Positions 35,384 through 46,786 of a stretch of 64,000 nt of DNA are shown one piece after another; the stretch's first letter is position 1, and every line of letters begins with the position of its first letter. A program made the position numbers and the translations under genes. The stretch is from Sorghum bicolor. Lineage: Eukaryota; Streptophyta; Magnoliopsida; Poales; Poaceae. Below the pieces are notes generated by a model, which worked only from the letters and a program-made list of their open reading frames with translations, was not told where the DNA came from and did no database searches. The stretch spans positions 14,709,329 to 14,773,328 of the forward strand of contig NC_012878.2 in assembly GCF_000003195.3 (NCBI RefSeq), written 5' to 3'.

Positions 35384-38300
35384 CTAGATAGCCGATATCG
35401 CGCGCAGACGAATCTGATTGGCTTCCTCTATCTCTTTGGCATCTTCATCGGCTAAGCCTTCCACTGGTTTCAACTTTTTCTTCATCTGCAATGCTTTGCG
35501 AGCTTGGGCATCCCTCTCTTGTTGAAGATTCTTAAGCGCATCGAGCAGTTGATTTTCTTCCTATTGAGCCTGAGACAAAGCTTCTTCCACTTGCTTAAGC
35601 TCAGCAAGCATGGCCTCTCTTCTTGACGATAGATCAGAAATCTTTTGTTTTAGTTCGTCACCTAAGGATTGTAAAGTGCCGATGCTCCTGTGCTTCTCAT
35701 CGGCAGCGTACTTCACTTGTAGCATCTCCTATTTGAGTTGGGCATAGGTGGCTCTATCGGCAAGGCACTGAGTGGCCTTCTGGTACTGAAGTTGGCGGCT
35801 CTCTAGGTGGGTAGCTTGAAAAAGAATCTCTTCATCATTGGCAGGAATCTGACCATGAAGGGTCTTGAATATAGCTTTGGCTGGGTCGGAATCGTCGATT
35901 AGCTGAGCCGTGTCTTGCTGCAACAGGGCCAACAAGTCTTCCAGCTTGGACTTGATCTCTGTCGATGCAATTCCAAATGCCATTGAAGAACTTGCCTCTT
36001 CACCATCGTCATCAGAAATGTCGATGGCAAAAGAGAACAAGCTATCAGGAGAGTCTTGTTCCTGGAAAAAGAAGAGTATAAGTTGACCAGGATTAAGTAT
36101 CAATAATGCAAGGTCTGATGGACTGGATAACTTACTTGTTTTAGAGCAGTTTCTTGTCTCTGGCGTGGAGATGTAGCTTGCACTATAGATTGATCGGTTG
36201 GGACTACCGATGGAATATCTTCAACTGAAAATTGCCAAGGTTGATGATGGTATTTATAAAAGAAATCATCGGTAACAATTCTATGATTGGTGCTTTACCT
36301 TGAGGAGGGATAGTAATTGTTTGCTCAGGGGGAACAACCGATGTTGTGCCCAGATTGACTGGGTCGGTGATCTATTCAGACACATCGGCTGGACTTGCTT
36401 GCACCTTGGGCACTGATTGAGGAGGAGAAGGTGCTACTTGGATATGGGGAGCTGGATGAGTTGGAGAAGATGGTGCTGTCTTCTGCCGCTTTGGCTTAGT
36501 CTTGGTACTTTTGGGGGCCTTCAGCTTGACTGGACTGGGGGGCATCAACACCCGATGATCGAGCGCTTTTGGTCTTTGCCGATGCACCAGACTATTGTCA
36601 CAAAGATCAAAGTTCTGTGGGTTAGATATAAAAGCAGGGAAATATTATTGGAATTTGAGAGGACATAATGTTTGGTACAAGACATAGTTACCGATGACGT
36701 TCCAGTTGCAGCCGATGTACCCTGAAATAGTAGTGTAACTATGAGATGAGATCGGCATAATAGAAAGGAAATTTGAAAATAAATCTTACCTTGAAAGCTT
36801 GTGCTAGCGTAGCGGCAGCTACTGATGGAGAAGTTTTCGCCCGTTTGGTGGTCGTCTTCTTGAAGCGGATGTTCCAATGCATCAGGACTGCTAAACTCGG
36901 GGCATTGTGACCGATCAAAGAGATTGGACCTGATGGGAGAAGGTCGATCGGCCTTCCGCTTCTGCTTACTCTCGGTGCAAGGTCATCAACCTGTTGAAAT
37001 AAAAGGGGGTAAGTTACCGATGAAGTTAAAATCAATAGAAAGATTGGAGTATCGGAGAAGGACTTACGACGTCATCAGGAACTTAATGTTCAGGATCGAT
37101 CATGTTGCGGTACATGTGGGCCGATACCCTGAATAGATGCTCTTTCCATTCTTCCCACCACCGTTTGTATGACTGAGTGATGAAGAGAGCTAGGACCCAA
37201 GCCAATAGATCAATATCTGTTGTATCAGCATCTGGCTATTCTGATCCACTCAAGTCCACTGGTTATCACCTCCCTTAGTTTTATCACATCGGCATAACAA
37301 AGTTTAATCGGTAGCTGACCAAAAGCCAGCTGATGAGCTAATGTCGATGGGTTGTAGAACTCATAGGTTGTGTTGGTGTTCTTTCCGCTGCAAAAGCTGA
37401 TTACTAGGATTGCTCTTGGGGTGATGATTGCCATCATCAGATCATTGTCTTTATTAAGAGCGTCATCGAAGGGGTGGAAAGTGAGCAGAAATCTAGACTC
37501 TAGGTCTTCATAAGGCATCCATGCTCACTGATCTTTGGAAAGGCCGTCATACAAAGTTTGAAAGAATCGGCCAACCTAGTTCTCATTTGCATCGGTACCA
37601 GAGAGAACTATGATGGCTTCGCCGTAATTAAGAGGTGAGTGTGTTGCCAATTCATCCTCTGCTAGCTCATAATCTTCGGCAATATCACATGGGAACTGCT
37701 GTGCGAAGAAATCCCATCGAAGGCGCTTGTGCATATCATCATTGAGCCACATGTTAATAAACCACCAAGGACCTCCCAGGTTGCCGATGGGTTCACCTAA
37801 CAAGAGTTTCTCGGCTACCTAGTGGAGGAGATGGTAGACAGAACCCAGGAGGTATCAGCCAAGGGGAAATCGGTTACCATTGGCTAGTTACTTTGCTGCC
37901 GATAAGTAGACAGAGGTTGGTCCTACTGATCGGCCGTAGAAGATGAATTTGTCTAGCCACATGTTCAGAAAGATGGCGTGCTCTCTCTGACCAACCGATC
38001 CAGTTTGCTGGTATTTTTGGACATATCTCGACCAATCGCCAATGTTACAGGTCTCTACATTGAATTCAGTCTTACGGCCGAAAATACCACCATCATCGGC
38101 AGTTGCAATGTCCAAGCCAGTAAGCATGACAACATCGGCAAGTGTGGGGGAAGCTGGTCCGTGACCAAAGATGAAAGCATTAAAGGTGTCTGACAAAAAA
38201 TATGAAGATGCTATCATCATCGACTCATTTTTCTCCATATCGGCAATGGAGAGTCTAATGCATTGGTCTAATTTGCGTTTCCCTCAATACGTTTCATTTG

Positions 38301-38659
38301 TTTTGCTAACCCTCAGGAACCAATCTTTCCATCCTTTAGTGGGTTTTGGCCAGGATCGGAAAGTGTCCTTCCGTAGATCCAAGGAGAAGTTCTCAGCTCT
38401 AAAAGGGATCCTATTGGTTTCTGCATTGATCAGATCGGTGGGATCTGGATCACCCATTGGACCAAGACATTGGAGATGGGGTTGTTCAGTAGGGATAACA
38501 ATTTTCTCACTCAAATCCTAAAGTTTGAAGATCAAAAGAACAAAAACAAAAGGGGAGAAAATGCTAAGTAAATAAACTTGCAAAAAGGTAAAGGATTGCA
38601 GTAAAGGAAAGAGAGGATGAGAATGGATCGACCTCAGGCACGGTGAAGTTGACAGCCAT
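35384..38659 (-). pseudogene. TE-A antisense accessory gene: plant mobile domain plus coiled coil, seven exons
   Basis: This minus-strand gene lies between pol and the 3' LTR. Exons I infer: 38659-38633, 38517-37068, 36990-36790, 36721-36692, 36591-36299, 36224-36136 and 36061-35384. All junctions are GT-AG and phases match (the exon 5/6 junction splits a codon). Exon 2 carries a plant mobile domain (PMD, PF10536-like), with FIFGHGPASPTLADVVMLTG and WRWDFF-type blocks. Exons 3-5 encode a basic, proline-rich stretch (KTKPKRQKTAPSSP). Exon 7 is acidic then a coiled coil (LKQKISDLSSRREAM, LKNLQQERDAQAR). Stops fit single transitions (TGG or CAG/CAA origin); frameshifts lie near 37180 and in a C run near 36540. 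PMD proteins MAIN and MAIL1 act in transposon silencing in Arabidopsis; a role here is unknown. Confidence 0.8.
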
Positions 38660-38814
38660 TTCTTCTTGAGGAAGAAGAAGAAGTCGAAGACTTGAAGATT
38701 CTCAGGAAGGCTTTTGCTGTTGGAGTTCTTGAGTTCTTCGTCAATGCCGCCGCCAGGGAGATGAACTTGGGAATGAAGGATGGCAAGGTGGGGAATGGGT
38801 GCTGAGGCAGGAAG

Positions 38815-38822
38815 TATTTATA
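38815..38822 (-). promoter_or_regulatory. TATA box of the TE-A antisense gene
   Basis: The reverse complement reads CCTATAAATACTTCC, about 155 bp before the ATG at 38659. This places transcription start near 38785 and a leader of about 125 nt. Confidence 0.65.
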
Positions 38823-39209
38823 GGTTGAAGTGAGCAGGGGTATTTTTGACTTATCTCTTTGCCGTATCTTAGAAATTCGAGGTTGTTCAGATGGATATGG
38901 TAACTGTTCGCACGATAATCAAGGGATTGAATAGGTGATTTGACAGCAAGTAATCATGATTCTAGGAGATATTCTACTGTACATGATCATTTGGTCGGCC
39001 CATCGGCAGTTAACCCTAACAGAACAATTGCCGATGAGCGTGTTTCTATAAGATTTGGTTCGGGTGGTTGAGAGATTCGAGGTATTTACTGGAGATCAGA
39101 GTTAAGGTTGTTTGGATTTGGTAATTAATTATTACCAGAAGGAAATAATTGTGAAAAGGTCATCATTATCAGGAGAGAATTTCAGAGCATTAATGATTTC
39201 ATACTCCGA
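38823..39209. other. TE-A interval between antisense promoter and polypurine tract
   Basis: Upstream region of the antisense gene and 3' non-coding region of TE-A. No frame or repeat recognised. Confidence 0.5.
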
Positions 39210-39222
39210 AATTGGGGGCATG
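39210..39222 (+). other. TE-A polypurine tract
   Basis: AATTGGGGGCATG immediately before TGTTGACACC. Confidence 0.8.
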
Positions 39223-39969
39223 TGTTGACACCGTTTTTGGACATGAATCGGGATAGTCTGTGAGGCTTGAATCGGCAGTCAGAGAGGTGATGTGTCTGGC
39301 CGATAAGGAGATTGCCGATAGCCGATGATGTCGATGACTGGACAACAGGAGGAAGATATTGCTAAGTCTGGTGGTAGTTGCTGATCATTGCTGATTACTA
39401 ATGATTGCCGATGCCGCTGAGGAAAGTGGGAGTTGTTAAAAGAGGTACAGGGCATGTGCCGATGATGATGAATGAAGGCGTGGAGGTCGATAAGAAGACA
39501 ACGGTGATGTGTCGATCACCAGAATAGATAGGTAGTTATTTTCCATATTTGTTAAAGTTTGTTTTATGTACGAGTCCTGTTTGATTTAGAATTAAATCCT
39601 AGTCATATACGGTTGTAACTCTTTAGGACAGAGTATAAATATAGGCCCAATAGCGATGTAAGAATAGAATCAATCAATATCAATACACAAGTTTTACAAT
39701 CTACTTTCACATCTACTTTTGACAACTTCGTCAACTCGCATAATTTCTTCTGTTTATGAGTTCTTAAGAATTCAACGAGTCATACTCGGTGAATTCTCGA
39801 GTTCAGTGTGAATACCTCTTGGTCGTGGCATCCGGGCGCATCGCTGTTGTCGGGACCAAAGTATTCAAGTTATCACCTTTGTCGCTTACTAGGTCAAATC
39901 GGCTGGCACGCCTCAACGTTTAAATCGGGTATTAGCCATTTGTGTTTGTAGATCACTTTTGCATCAACA
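39223..39969 (+). repeat. TE-A 3' LTR
   Basis: 747 bp, TGTTGACACC to GCATCAACA, with TATAAATA at 39634-39641. The segment GGCACGCCTCA near 39905 is shared with the TE-F LTR, showing the two elements are relatives. Confidence 0.9.
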
Positions 39970-41191
39970 AGGCATAGGATAACTATCCATCAGGATAGAT
40001 TTATTTAAATCTCTAAAATCAATGCTAACTCTTACTTTACCATTTTTCTTATATACAAGAACCACACTAGAAATCCATTCAGTATATCGACACTGCCGAA
40101 TGAATTTTGCTTCATACAACCGAGTGATTTCTGCTTTGACATCGGCCATCACCTCTGGTTTAATCCTTCTTGGAGCTTGCTCAAAAGGTCGATACCCAGG
40201 TTTAAGCGGTAGCCGATGCTCAACTAACTTTCTATCAAGACCAGGCATTTCATAATATTCCCAAGCAAAACAGTTTTTATATTCTTTCAACAAAGCCACT
40301 AATTCTTGTTTATACTTAGGATCTAATTTAGCACTCACATATGTTGGCCTAGGCTTACCACCGTCACCTATGTCTACTGCCTCTAGTTCATCGGCCGACA
40401 TAAACCCTTTGCCCATCTTGCCTTCATCTTCATCGACTAAAGAATCCATTAATTAAAACTCTGAGAGTCAACTGCTTGTATTGGCTACTAATCATCATCA
40501 AACACTTTGATGACATCTCCTTCGTACACCTTTCCAGAGAAACACTCCATGCCTTCAAAGTTCCATTCATCCATTTCAGCATAAGAGATACTAACAGAAG
40601 TGTCACCTAGAACAACTTCTACATTATCCACAATCCATTGAATTAGACTCTGATGCATAGTGGATGGAATACAGCAGTTGGCATGGATCCAATCTATCCT
40701 TAAGAGTAAACTGTATGTGCCTTTAGCATCAACCACAACAAAAGTAGTAGGCAAGCTCTTACTACCAACTGTCAGATCAACACACACAACACCTTTAGTT
40801 ACTGAAATATTGCCACTAAAATCTGTCAATCTCATATCGGTTGGACATAGATCTTCTGTCCTTTTACTGAGCTTTCTGAATGTAGAATATGGCATTAAAT
40901 TGACACTACACCTCCATCAACTAACATCTTAGTCAATGGCTTCCCATCAATGAACCCTTTGAGATATAATGCTTTTAGATGTAAATGCTTCTCAGGTTTC
41001 TCAAAGGTTGCACTTTCTGCTTGACAAACCCATTGAACTATAGCTATTTCTTCATCTGATTCTCCTTCATCACCATTGGCTCTAAACTCAGCACGCAACA
41101 TAAAGATAGCAGAAACTTCAACTTGTGTTTTACCTTTGCCCTTATCAACTACCTGTTTGATTTGCCAAACTTTATGTCTCTTCTGATGCAA
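39970..41191 (-). pseudogene. TE-F protease and reverse transcriptase N-terminus (broken)
   Basis: The protease starts near 40940 (MLVDGGV active-site variant of DGGA), continues PYSTFRKLSKRTEDL and ends with the WIHANCCIPSTMHQ block, collinear with TE-A. The linker and RT start (39970-40449) contain ISAKLDP-type VSAKLDPKYKQEL, PGLDRKLVEHRLP and KNGKVRVSIDFRDLNKS. Frames at 40895-41191, 40488-40895 and 39964-40449 are separated by stops or shifts. The sequence ends at SYPMP by the TE-A insertion. Confidence 0.83.
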
Positions 41192-41372
41192 TTCATCATT
41201 TCTCAGATGTTGAACTCTTCTCTTCTGACTTCTGGTAGGTCCACTTAGGCACCACTGATTTTCCTACTAGACACATTCTTTTATCATCTACTTCCTGATC
41301 AGCTATTTCTCTTTTGAGCCGATCATGAACATTTTCCATTTTTATATGCAAACTTGTTCCTTCAAAACTTAG

Positions 41373-43150
41373 TCATTCATGTACAGGTCGGCGGTTGACT
41401 TTTGTATGACGATATTCCCAATATTGATCACTACACTCAGGGCCATTATTGAGAGTCCGCAACTTCAAGCCTTCATTCCAGCAATGTCGAAAGAAAGGAC
41501 AATTCCAATGATACTTGTTTTCTTCTTGAATCTTCCTTCTTTCATGCACCTCTTGATACCTCCAATAATCTCTTTCCTGACATACTTGCTCTTTCTCTTT
41601 CTGTCTTTGCCATTTATTCAATAGAATCCTGACAGTAGGACGTCTGCGCATCTCACCACTTTTGGAGGTTTCTGGATGATCTGATCGACTAATTTATCGA
41701 TCCTGCTTCTTCTTCATCTCTTGATATTCAGCAGTTGATATCTGTCTCGTGGAGTCTACTACCTTAGCTTCCTTGTCTCTTTCAGAAGTAAGCACTTTGA
41801 ATTTTCCCCTTGGAAAAGAAGAAGCAACCATATTTGCTGGGAAAGGGTGATTTTCTAGAGGCCAAAGTAGCTAAATTGTGACAATCAAACCCAATCTTTT
41901 CTCTAATAGCTGGTATTTGCCCTCGAATTGCAATGCTAACCAACTCAGCTTCTGAAAGTGTCAAGGTATAGCATTGATTCCTGACTTCTTTAAACCTCTA
42001 CAAATAATGAAGTGCAGATTCATTATTCCTCTGCCTTACATCGACTAAATCTGTAATGCTCTTTTCCATAACTCCTGAATCAAAGTAATGATGGAATTTG
42101 GTTTCTAGATCTTGTCATCCTTCAATGGAATTGTGTGGTAGAGATGCAAACCACGAGAATGCTAGCCCAGATAGAGAAAGAGGAAAGAACCTCACTTTGA
42201 ATGCGGGCTCATCAGCAATCTCACCAAGCTGAGCTAAATACTGACTAACGTGTTGCATAGTCGATGTTGAGCCTGTTCTAGTAAACTTAAATAAAATCTA
42301 GTAGCCCATATCTTGGTGGCAACAAGACTTGATCAAACCATTCTAGATATGGTTTTTTATATAGGACTGTCATATTCTTGGGCTTTAAACCAAACTGTCG
42401 TTGAACCATATTAGTAACTTGACTCATCAACTGATCTATCTAGAACTGGGCCCCTTGCTGATTGTTTGGCTCTAGATATCTTTGATTCTGCATTCTTTTA
42501 TTATTTTGCTAATATTCAGGATTTTCACAACCATTAAGAGTATAATGCTCAGAAACATAAGGATAGCCGAGAGGTACCACTCTAGGTGCTAATCTTCCTT
42601 GATATGGTGGAGCGTTGAAATCCCTAGCAAGCCTCCTGCTATGAGGAGTAATTTTTGCAAATAAATGACCATAGTCCACTATCGGCTATTGCACTGACTG
42701 CTGAATAGTGTTGCGGCGATAATTTCTAGCTGCAAGTTCTCCAGACACTTGATCTCCTGATGTCTGCCCAACAAATGTTTGTCTATTCCCAATAGGAACA
42801 GAATATGTTGGACCCCTATTCTGAATATCCAGATTGAAATCTTCTTTAATGGCATTGGTAATACCATTCAACAATATTTCATTATGATTAGCCAAAGTTG
42901 TTGCCATGGCTTTTCTGATAGTCTCATACATAGCATTGTGCTGGATCTGAACACTAGGATCATGTTCTCCTTTTAGAATTATTCTTGGGAAAAGAGTCTT
43001 CTGATATACTTTCATATCTCTATTCTTGCTGAAAGAAAGCAAACACTTCTCCTGGTATTGATTTACAGCAGTAACAACCAGTTCCTTTAATTCATCTGGG
43101 AGTTCATCAAAAGTGATGGTGAGCACGTTCTTATTCTCTATGTTGTTGAT
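41373..43150 (-). pseudogene. TE-F gag (broken into several frames)
   Basis: The N-terminal part (about 42686-43150) reads TFDELPDELKELVV and AMATTLANHNEILLNGI. The gag domain (about 42000-42250) shows EPAFKVRFFPLSLSGLAFSW and a downstream DLVDVRQRNNESALHYL block; it is split by stops. The C-terminal part has LSEAELVSIAIRGQ (41880-41964) and the zinc-finger region HWNCPFFRHCWNEGLKL (about 41470-41520), matching TE-A 301-390. The start codon cannot be fixed: the frame runs open into the primer site. Confidence 0.8.
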
Positions 43151-43157
43151 CAATTGT

Positions 43158-43178
43158 CCCACTGGGCGAGGTAAAAGA
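43158..43178 (-). other. TE-F primer binding site, decayed
   Basis: The reverse complement reads TCTTTTACCTCGCCCAGTGGGAC, close to the CTTTTGGCACGCCCGGTGGGAC form I know from grass Tat elements. It directly abuts the LTR end. Confidence 0.55.
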
Positions 43179-43180
43179 TG

Positions 43181-44600
43181 TGTTGACACAAAAATTGACC
43201 TCTCACGTCAACAATCTCGGGGGCTCTCAGAGGGTGTGAAGAAGCCAAAGTCCTAGACCTCCTGAGCCACAAACGCACAAGCTTGATAATTTAATTCTGA
43301 GGCGTGCCAGTCAATTTGACCTGAAATTGACAAGGTAGAGATGCAAAAGTCAAATTATGAAACCTATCAGTTGTTGCTAGACAGTTTCGAGATGTGTGGC
43401 TTTAAGAAGCCGTTGATTGCATGAAATTAACTAGAAAGTCAACTCCACATGATAATGCATTATGGCATTTTAAATTCTTATTAGAAAAATGCATCTATAT
43501 GAGAAGATAATAGGATCGGCTACTTAGCCGATACACTATATGTGAGTAAGAGATAGCTTACGTGCATTATCCTTTTATTCATTAAATAAATGATAACTTA
43601 TTAAAACTAGTCTAAAGGTCTACGATCTTAATAAATTACTTTCATAATTGTAGTAAATATATATTTACCTAGTCTAAAGGCCAGCAGACTTCAATAAACT
43701 CAACACAAATTACTAGTTCATTTAATGCCACAAATAGATTCATGCATGCGCGCTATTCGTTTAAGCTTAACTGGATCGACTATTTTGCCGATACAGAGTC
43801 CATGAAGCACAAACAGGATCTATCTACTTCATTATAACTAGATTTAGTTGTTATTCATAATAAAACAGATATCCCGAACGCACAACATGTAACAATCAAA
43901 ATCAACAAGTTAGTCATCTTATTTTTGCTTGGTGATCATTGTTTGCTTAAGGTTTATAGAAAAAGTTTATACTTGAAGCTTGAACTAACCTGTCGAATCT
44001 TGATTGGGCAGAATATTGTTATAATAAATAAAACATTAAACTCTAAACAATATTGATAACTTAATGAATCTATTAAATTGCCAATTTAATAGAGCCGATA
44101 ACTAACTTGAAATGACACTTATAAGAGATTGAAGCAATGCAGCCTTATGAATACAATTCAAGTCGATAACTAGTTCATAATCGAATTTGACATAAGTTCG
44201 AATGATGCAGCCATGACAAACTAAACATGAACCATGATAATACTTACAAGCAAACCGAAGGTCAAAATCAATCGATGCAGCTCGATTTGTTGAAGGTCTC
44301 ATCGAGATCTACTATTACTCCTACTCTTAATGTTGGTGGCCGAAGTCGAAAGGGATTTGTATTATGATTGTGTGTGTCTTTTATAAGTATCGGGTTCCTA
44401 ATATTTATAGTCCGAAGACCTAGTCTCCTGTCCTCACACGACTATCAAAAAAAACAATCTGGACTCTAACTTTTCCTTTTATAATTGAACCCGACACGTC
44501 TTCTTCGTCTTGCCTTGATCCGAAATCCTCTCTGATCGACTATTTTCATCATGATTCTTATTTAGTTGATCCACTTATCTGGTTGTCCCTCCTTCCGTAA
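43181..44600 (-). repeat. TE-F 5' LTR, right border uncertain
   Basis: Starts (plus strand) TGTTGACAC at 43181. It holds the GGCGTGCC segment shared with the TE-A LTR (about 43305) and a minus-strand TATA box in GGACTATAAATATTAGG (about 44397-44413). I do not find a clean TG/CA end or target duplication on the right. Confidence 0.6.
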
Positions 44601-44900
44601 AGCAGGCCCACAGACAGTTTCCTGACTTCGCTAAAATTTAGGATGAAGTGGATTTTGGCCTCAAGAGGGCAAAAAACCCAAAAGAGTCTCAAGAGGCCCT
44701 CATGAGAGAAATAAATTCTACATTTTGGATGGAACTAAACATAACCATAAAAATTTTAGCATTTTACATTCTATCATTCCAAAATAGTTGGTATTTTGCA
44801 TTTTTGCATTTTATGGGAACTAAACACCCCCTAAATCAGCTTGTTGAAACAACAAATCAGGTGGTAAACCGAGCATGTTTTACGTTCATTTTCACAAGCA
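44601..44900. other. Unresolved AT-rich interval with a MITE-like end
   Basis: GGGAACTAAACACCCCCTAA at 44816-44835 resembles the terminus of grass TIR transposons, and a partial copy (GGAACTAAACATAACC) lies at 44731. No matching left terminus or duplication was found, so an element is not established. Confidence 0.3.
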
Positions 44901-44901
44901 A

Positions 44902-44940
44902 CAAAATAAAATAAAATAAAATAAAATAAATAAAATAAAA
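44902..44940 (+). repeat. (AAAAT) microsatellite
   Basis: About eight units of AAAAT with one interruption, in the order ACAAAATAAAAT... AAATAAAATAAAAA. Confidence 0.95.
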
Positions 44941-44967
44941 ACACCAGCATCTAGGATTTTAGGGATT

Positions 44968-45977
44968 CACTATCAGAAAAACAGAGAGGGCACCTGGGCA
45001 GGGATTAATATTCGTGGCAGTCATAGGTGGAGGAGGTGCAGGTAGCCGTGTAGACGAAGTCACCATCGTGCTTGTGCTTCTAGCGCTGCTGAGCATAGAG
45101 CGCGGTGGCGAGGGCCTCGGCGTCGGTGGTGTTAGCAGCGTGGTCCAACTACTCCCCACGAGCGTCCTGCTCCTGATCCCCACACGTGTCGTGGTGCGCC
45201 CGCTCCTTCTCCTTGTCACGGGCGTGGAGTAGGGACCCACCCCTAGCGTCGGAGTCCTCGGTGTGCAAGGTGGCCGAGCATGGGGAGCATTGTGAGTTGC
45301 TCATCCTTGTTAGTGGCCTCACGCTCGAGTCGCTCGGCACGGGCATGCAGCTCGGGGGCGTCGGCCTCAGTGTCTGCGAGGCGCGCATGGAGGGAGGCAG
45401 CCACGTCCCCGACGGCGGCGGCGCGATGGCCCGCCAAGATCTCAACGACACGGTGGCCCACGGGTGTTGGCGCGGTCGTCCTTGTGGTGGTGTGCGCGGA
45501 GCTACCACAGCTGCTCCATAGAGAGCCGGGGAGGAGTGTTTCCTACTCTAGCCAATCAAAGGCCGTCGGAGGTAGAGAGCACATTGTGTGTGGTGGCGAG
45601 GAATGGCCAGGGAGGCACGCGAGGCAGGAGCAGGGCACGTGACGTGATGGGGCAAGGGAGGAGAGGAGGGAGGAGTCAAGAGTTGCGCGTGAGAAGAGAA
45701 GCCTGTGATTCCCGTGCGTGGGAGAGGGGACGTAAGGGGAGAGGGAGAGTCACGCCATGGGTGAGTGTCGGATGGGATGAGTGATGAGGTTGATAAAAAA
45801 AACATGGATGGTTAGATTGGATTGAGTAGAGAAAGAACATGCTAGGGTATGATCCCATCTATTTGTTTAAAAGGTTTGTCGATTTAACTTTATAGATAGT
45901 CTAAAATTAGTTTTAAATTTTAGTCTACCTCATATTTAGTTTATTTAGAGCTAAAGTTTGGAGAATAAGATCCCAGT
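44968..45977. other. GC-rich island with a CACTA-like terminus, gene fragment unidentified
   Basis: CACTATCAGAAAAACAG at 44968 looks like a CACTA transposon end, preceded by ATT. The next 800 bp (to about 45790) are GC-rich, unlike the surroundings. The best frame is minus 45243-45461 (72 aa; HARLADTEADAPELHARAER), coiled-coil-like, but stops flank it. No opposite terminus is seen before TE-H at 45978. It may be a captured gene fragment in a truncated CACTA element. From 45800 to 45977 I see nothing. Confidence 0.35.
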
Positions 45978-46335
45978 TGAAAGGTCCTTGTTTGGTTTTC
46001 TAATTAAGTGATAACTTAGGTAGACTAATAGTGTTTATGTGAGATACACAGTAGATTAGTTTACAAATGAATATGTGATAATGAACTCATTGCATATGAG
46101 ACATGACATGGAGTCATGTGGCCAAGGTGGAGACGATCAAGATGAGGCTTGGTTTGATGGACCGGTTGCAAGAGTGAAGGGCATGTCAAAGGCTTCGAAG
46201 CGAAGAACCACATGTGACAGTGAAGCTTGAGCAAGACTAGGTGCCGAAGGACTGAGGCAATAATGAAGAGCAAGTGAGGTCAAGATCAATGAACCAATAC
46301 ATGACGATATGAAGTGGATCATATCAGTTGGTGAT

Positions 46336-46781
46336 TGTGGGGGTATAAACCCCTATACCCTTACGGCTAGACTTGGGCCAGGAGACTTGGCCCATCATGA
46401 AGATAGTTTGAGGCTTGATCCAACTGCTTGGAGTTTCGCGCAAGGAAACAAGACATGGAGATCAAGCCGGATTCTAGTTGGTTAGAATAGGAATTGATAT
46501 CGTGCTATCTATGGCAATTGTAACCGACTAGGATTAGTTTCTAGATCTGTAACCCTGCCCTCCGGACTATATAAGGAGGGGCAAGGGACCCCCCTAGGAC
46601 ATATTATTCTCTCAATCCAATACAATCAGACGCAGGACGTAGGTATTATGCCCACACGACGGCCGAACCTAGATAAAAACTTGTCTATGTCTTGCGTCAC
46701 CATCAAGTTCGTAGCTTGTGCACCGTCTACCGATAAACTACTACCGTGGTATACCCCAAGGTAGACTGCCGACTAGCTTTC
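46336..46781 (+). repeat. TE-G 5' LTR, 3' end deleted
   Basis: Starts TGTGGGGGTATAAACC; TATATAAG at 46568-46575. It ends at GACTAGCTTTC, missing the GTCGACA seen at the end of the 3' LTR. Confidence 0.9.
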
Positions 46782-46786
46782 TCTCG

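Larger units (their letters stand above)
39970..44600 (-). mobile_element. TE-F: Tat-type gypsy element, 5' half, interrupted by TE-A
   Basis: Reading right to left: LTR, primer site, gag, zinc-finger region, protease, RT start. It stops at 39970 where TE-A inserted within RT (SYPMP). The rest of pol would lie left of the window beyond TE-A. It is heavily decayed and is the oldest layer. The right LTR border is not resolved (about 44450-44650). Confidence 0.8.

Noticed and set aside
44640..44835. Complete MITE
   Set aside because: Only one terminus-like sequence (GGGAACTAAACACCCC) is clear; no partner end or duplication.
45186..45784. Several plus-strand frames of 70-120 aa
   Set aside because: High GC keeps all frames open; no recognisable domain, and mutually overlapping.
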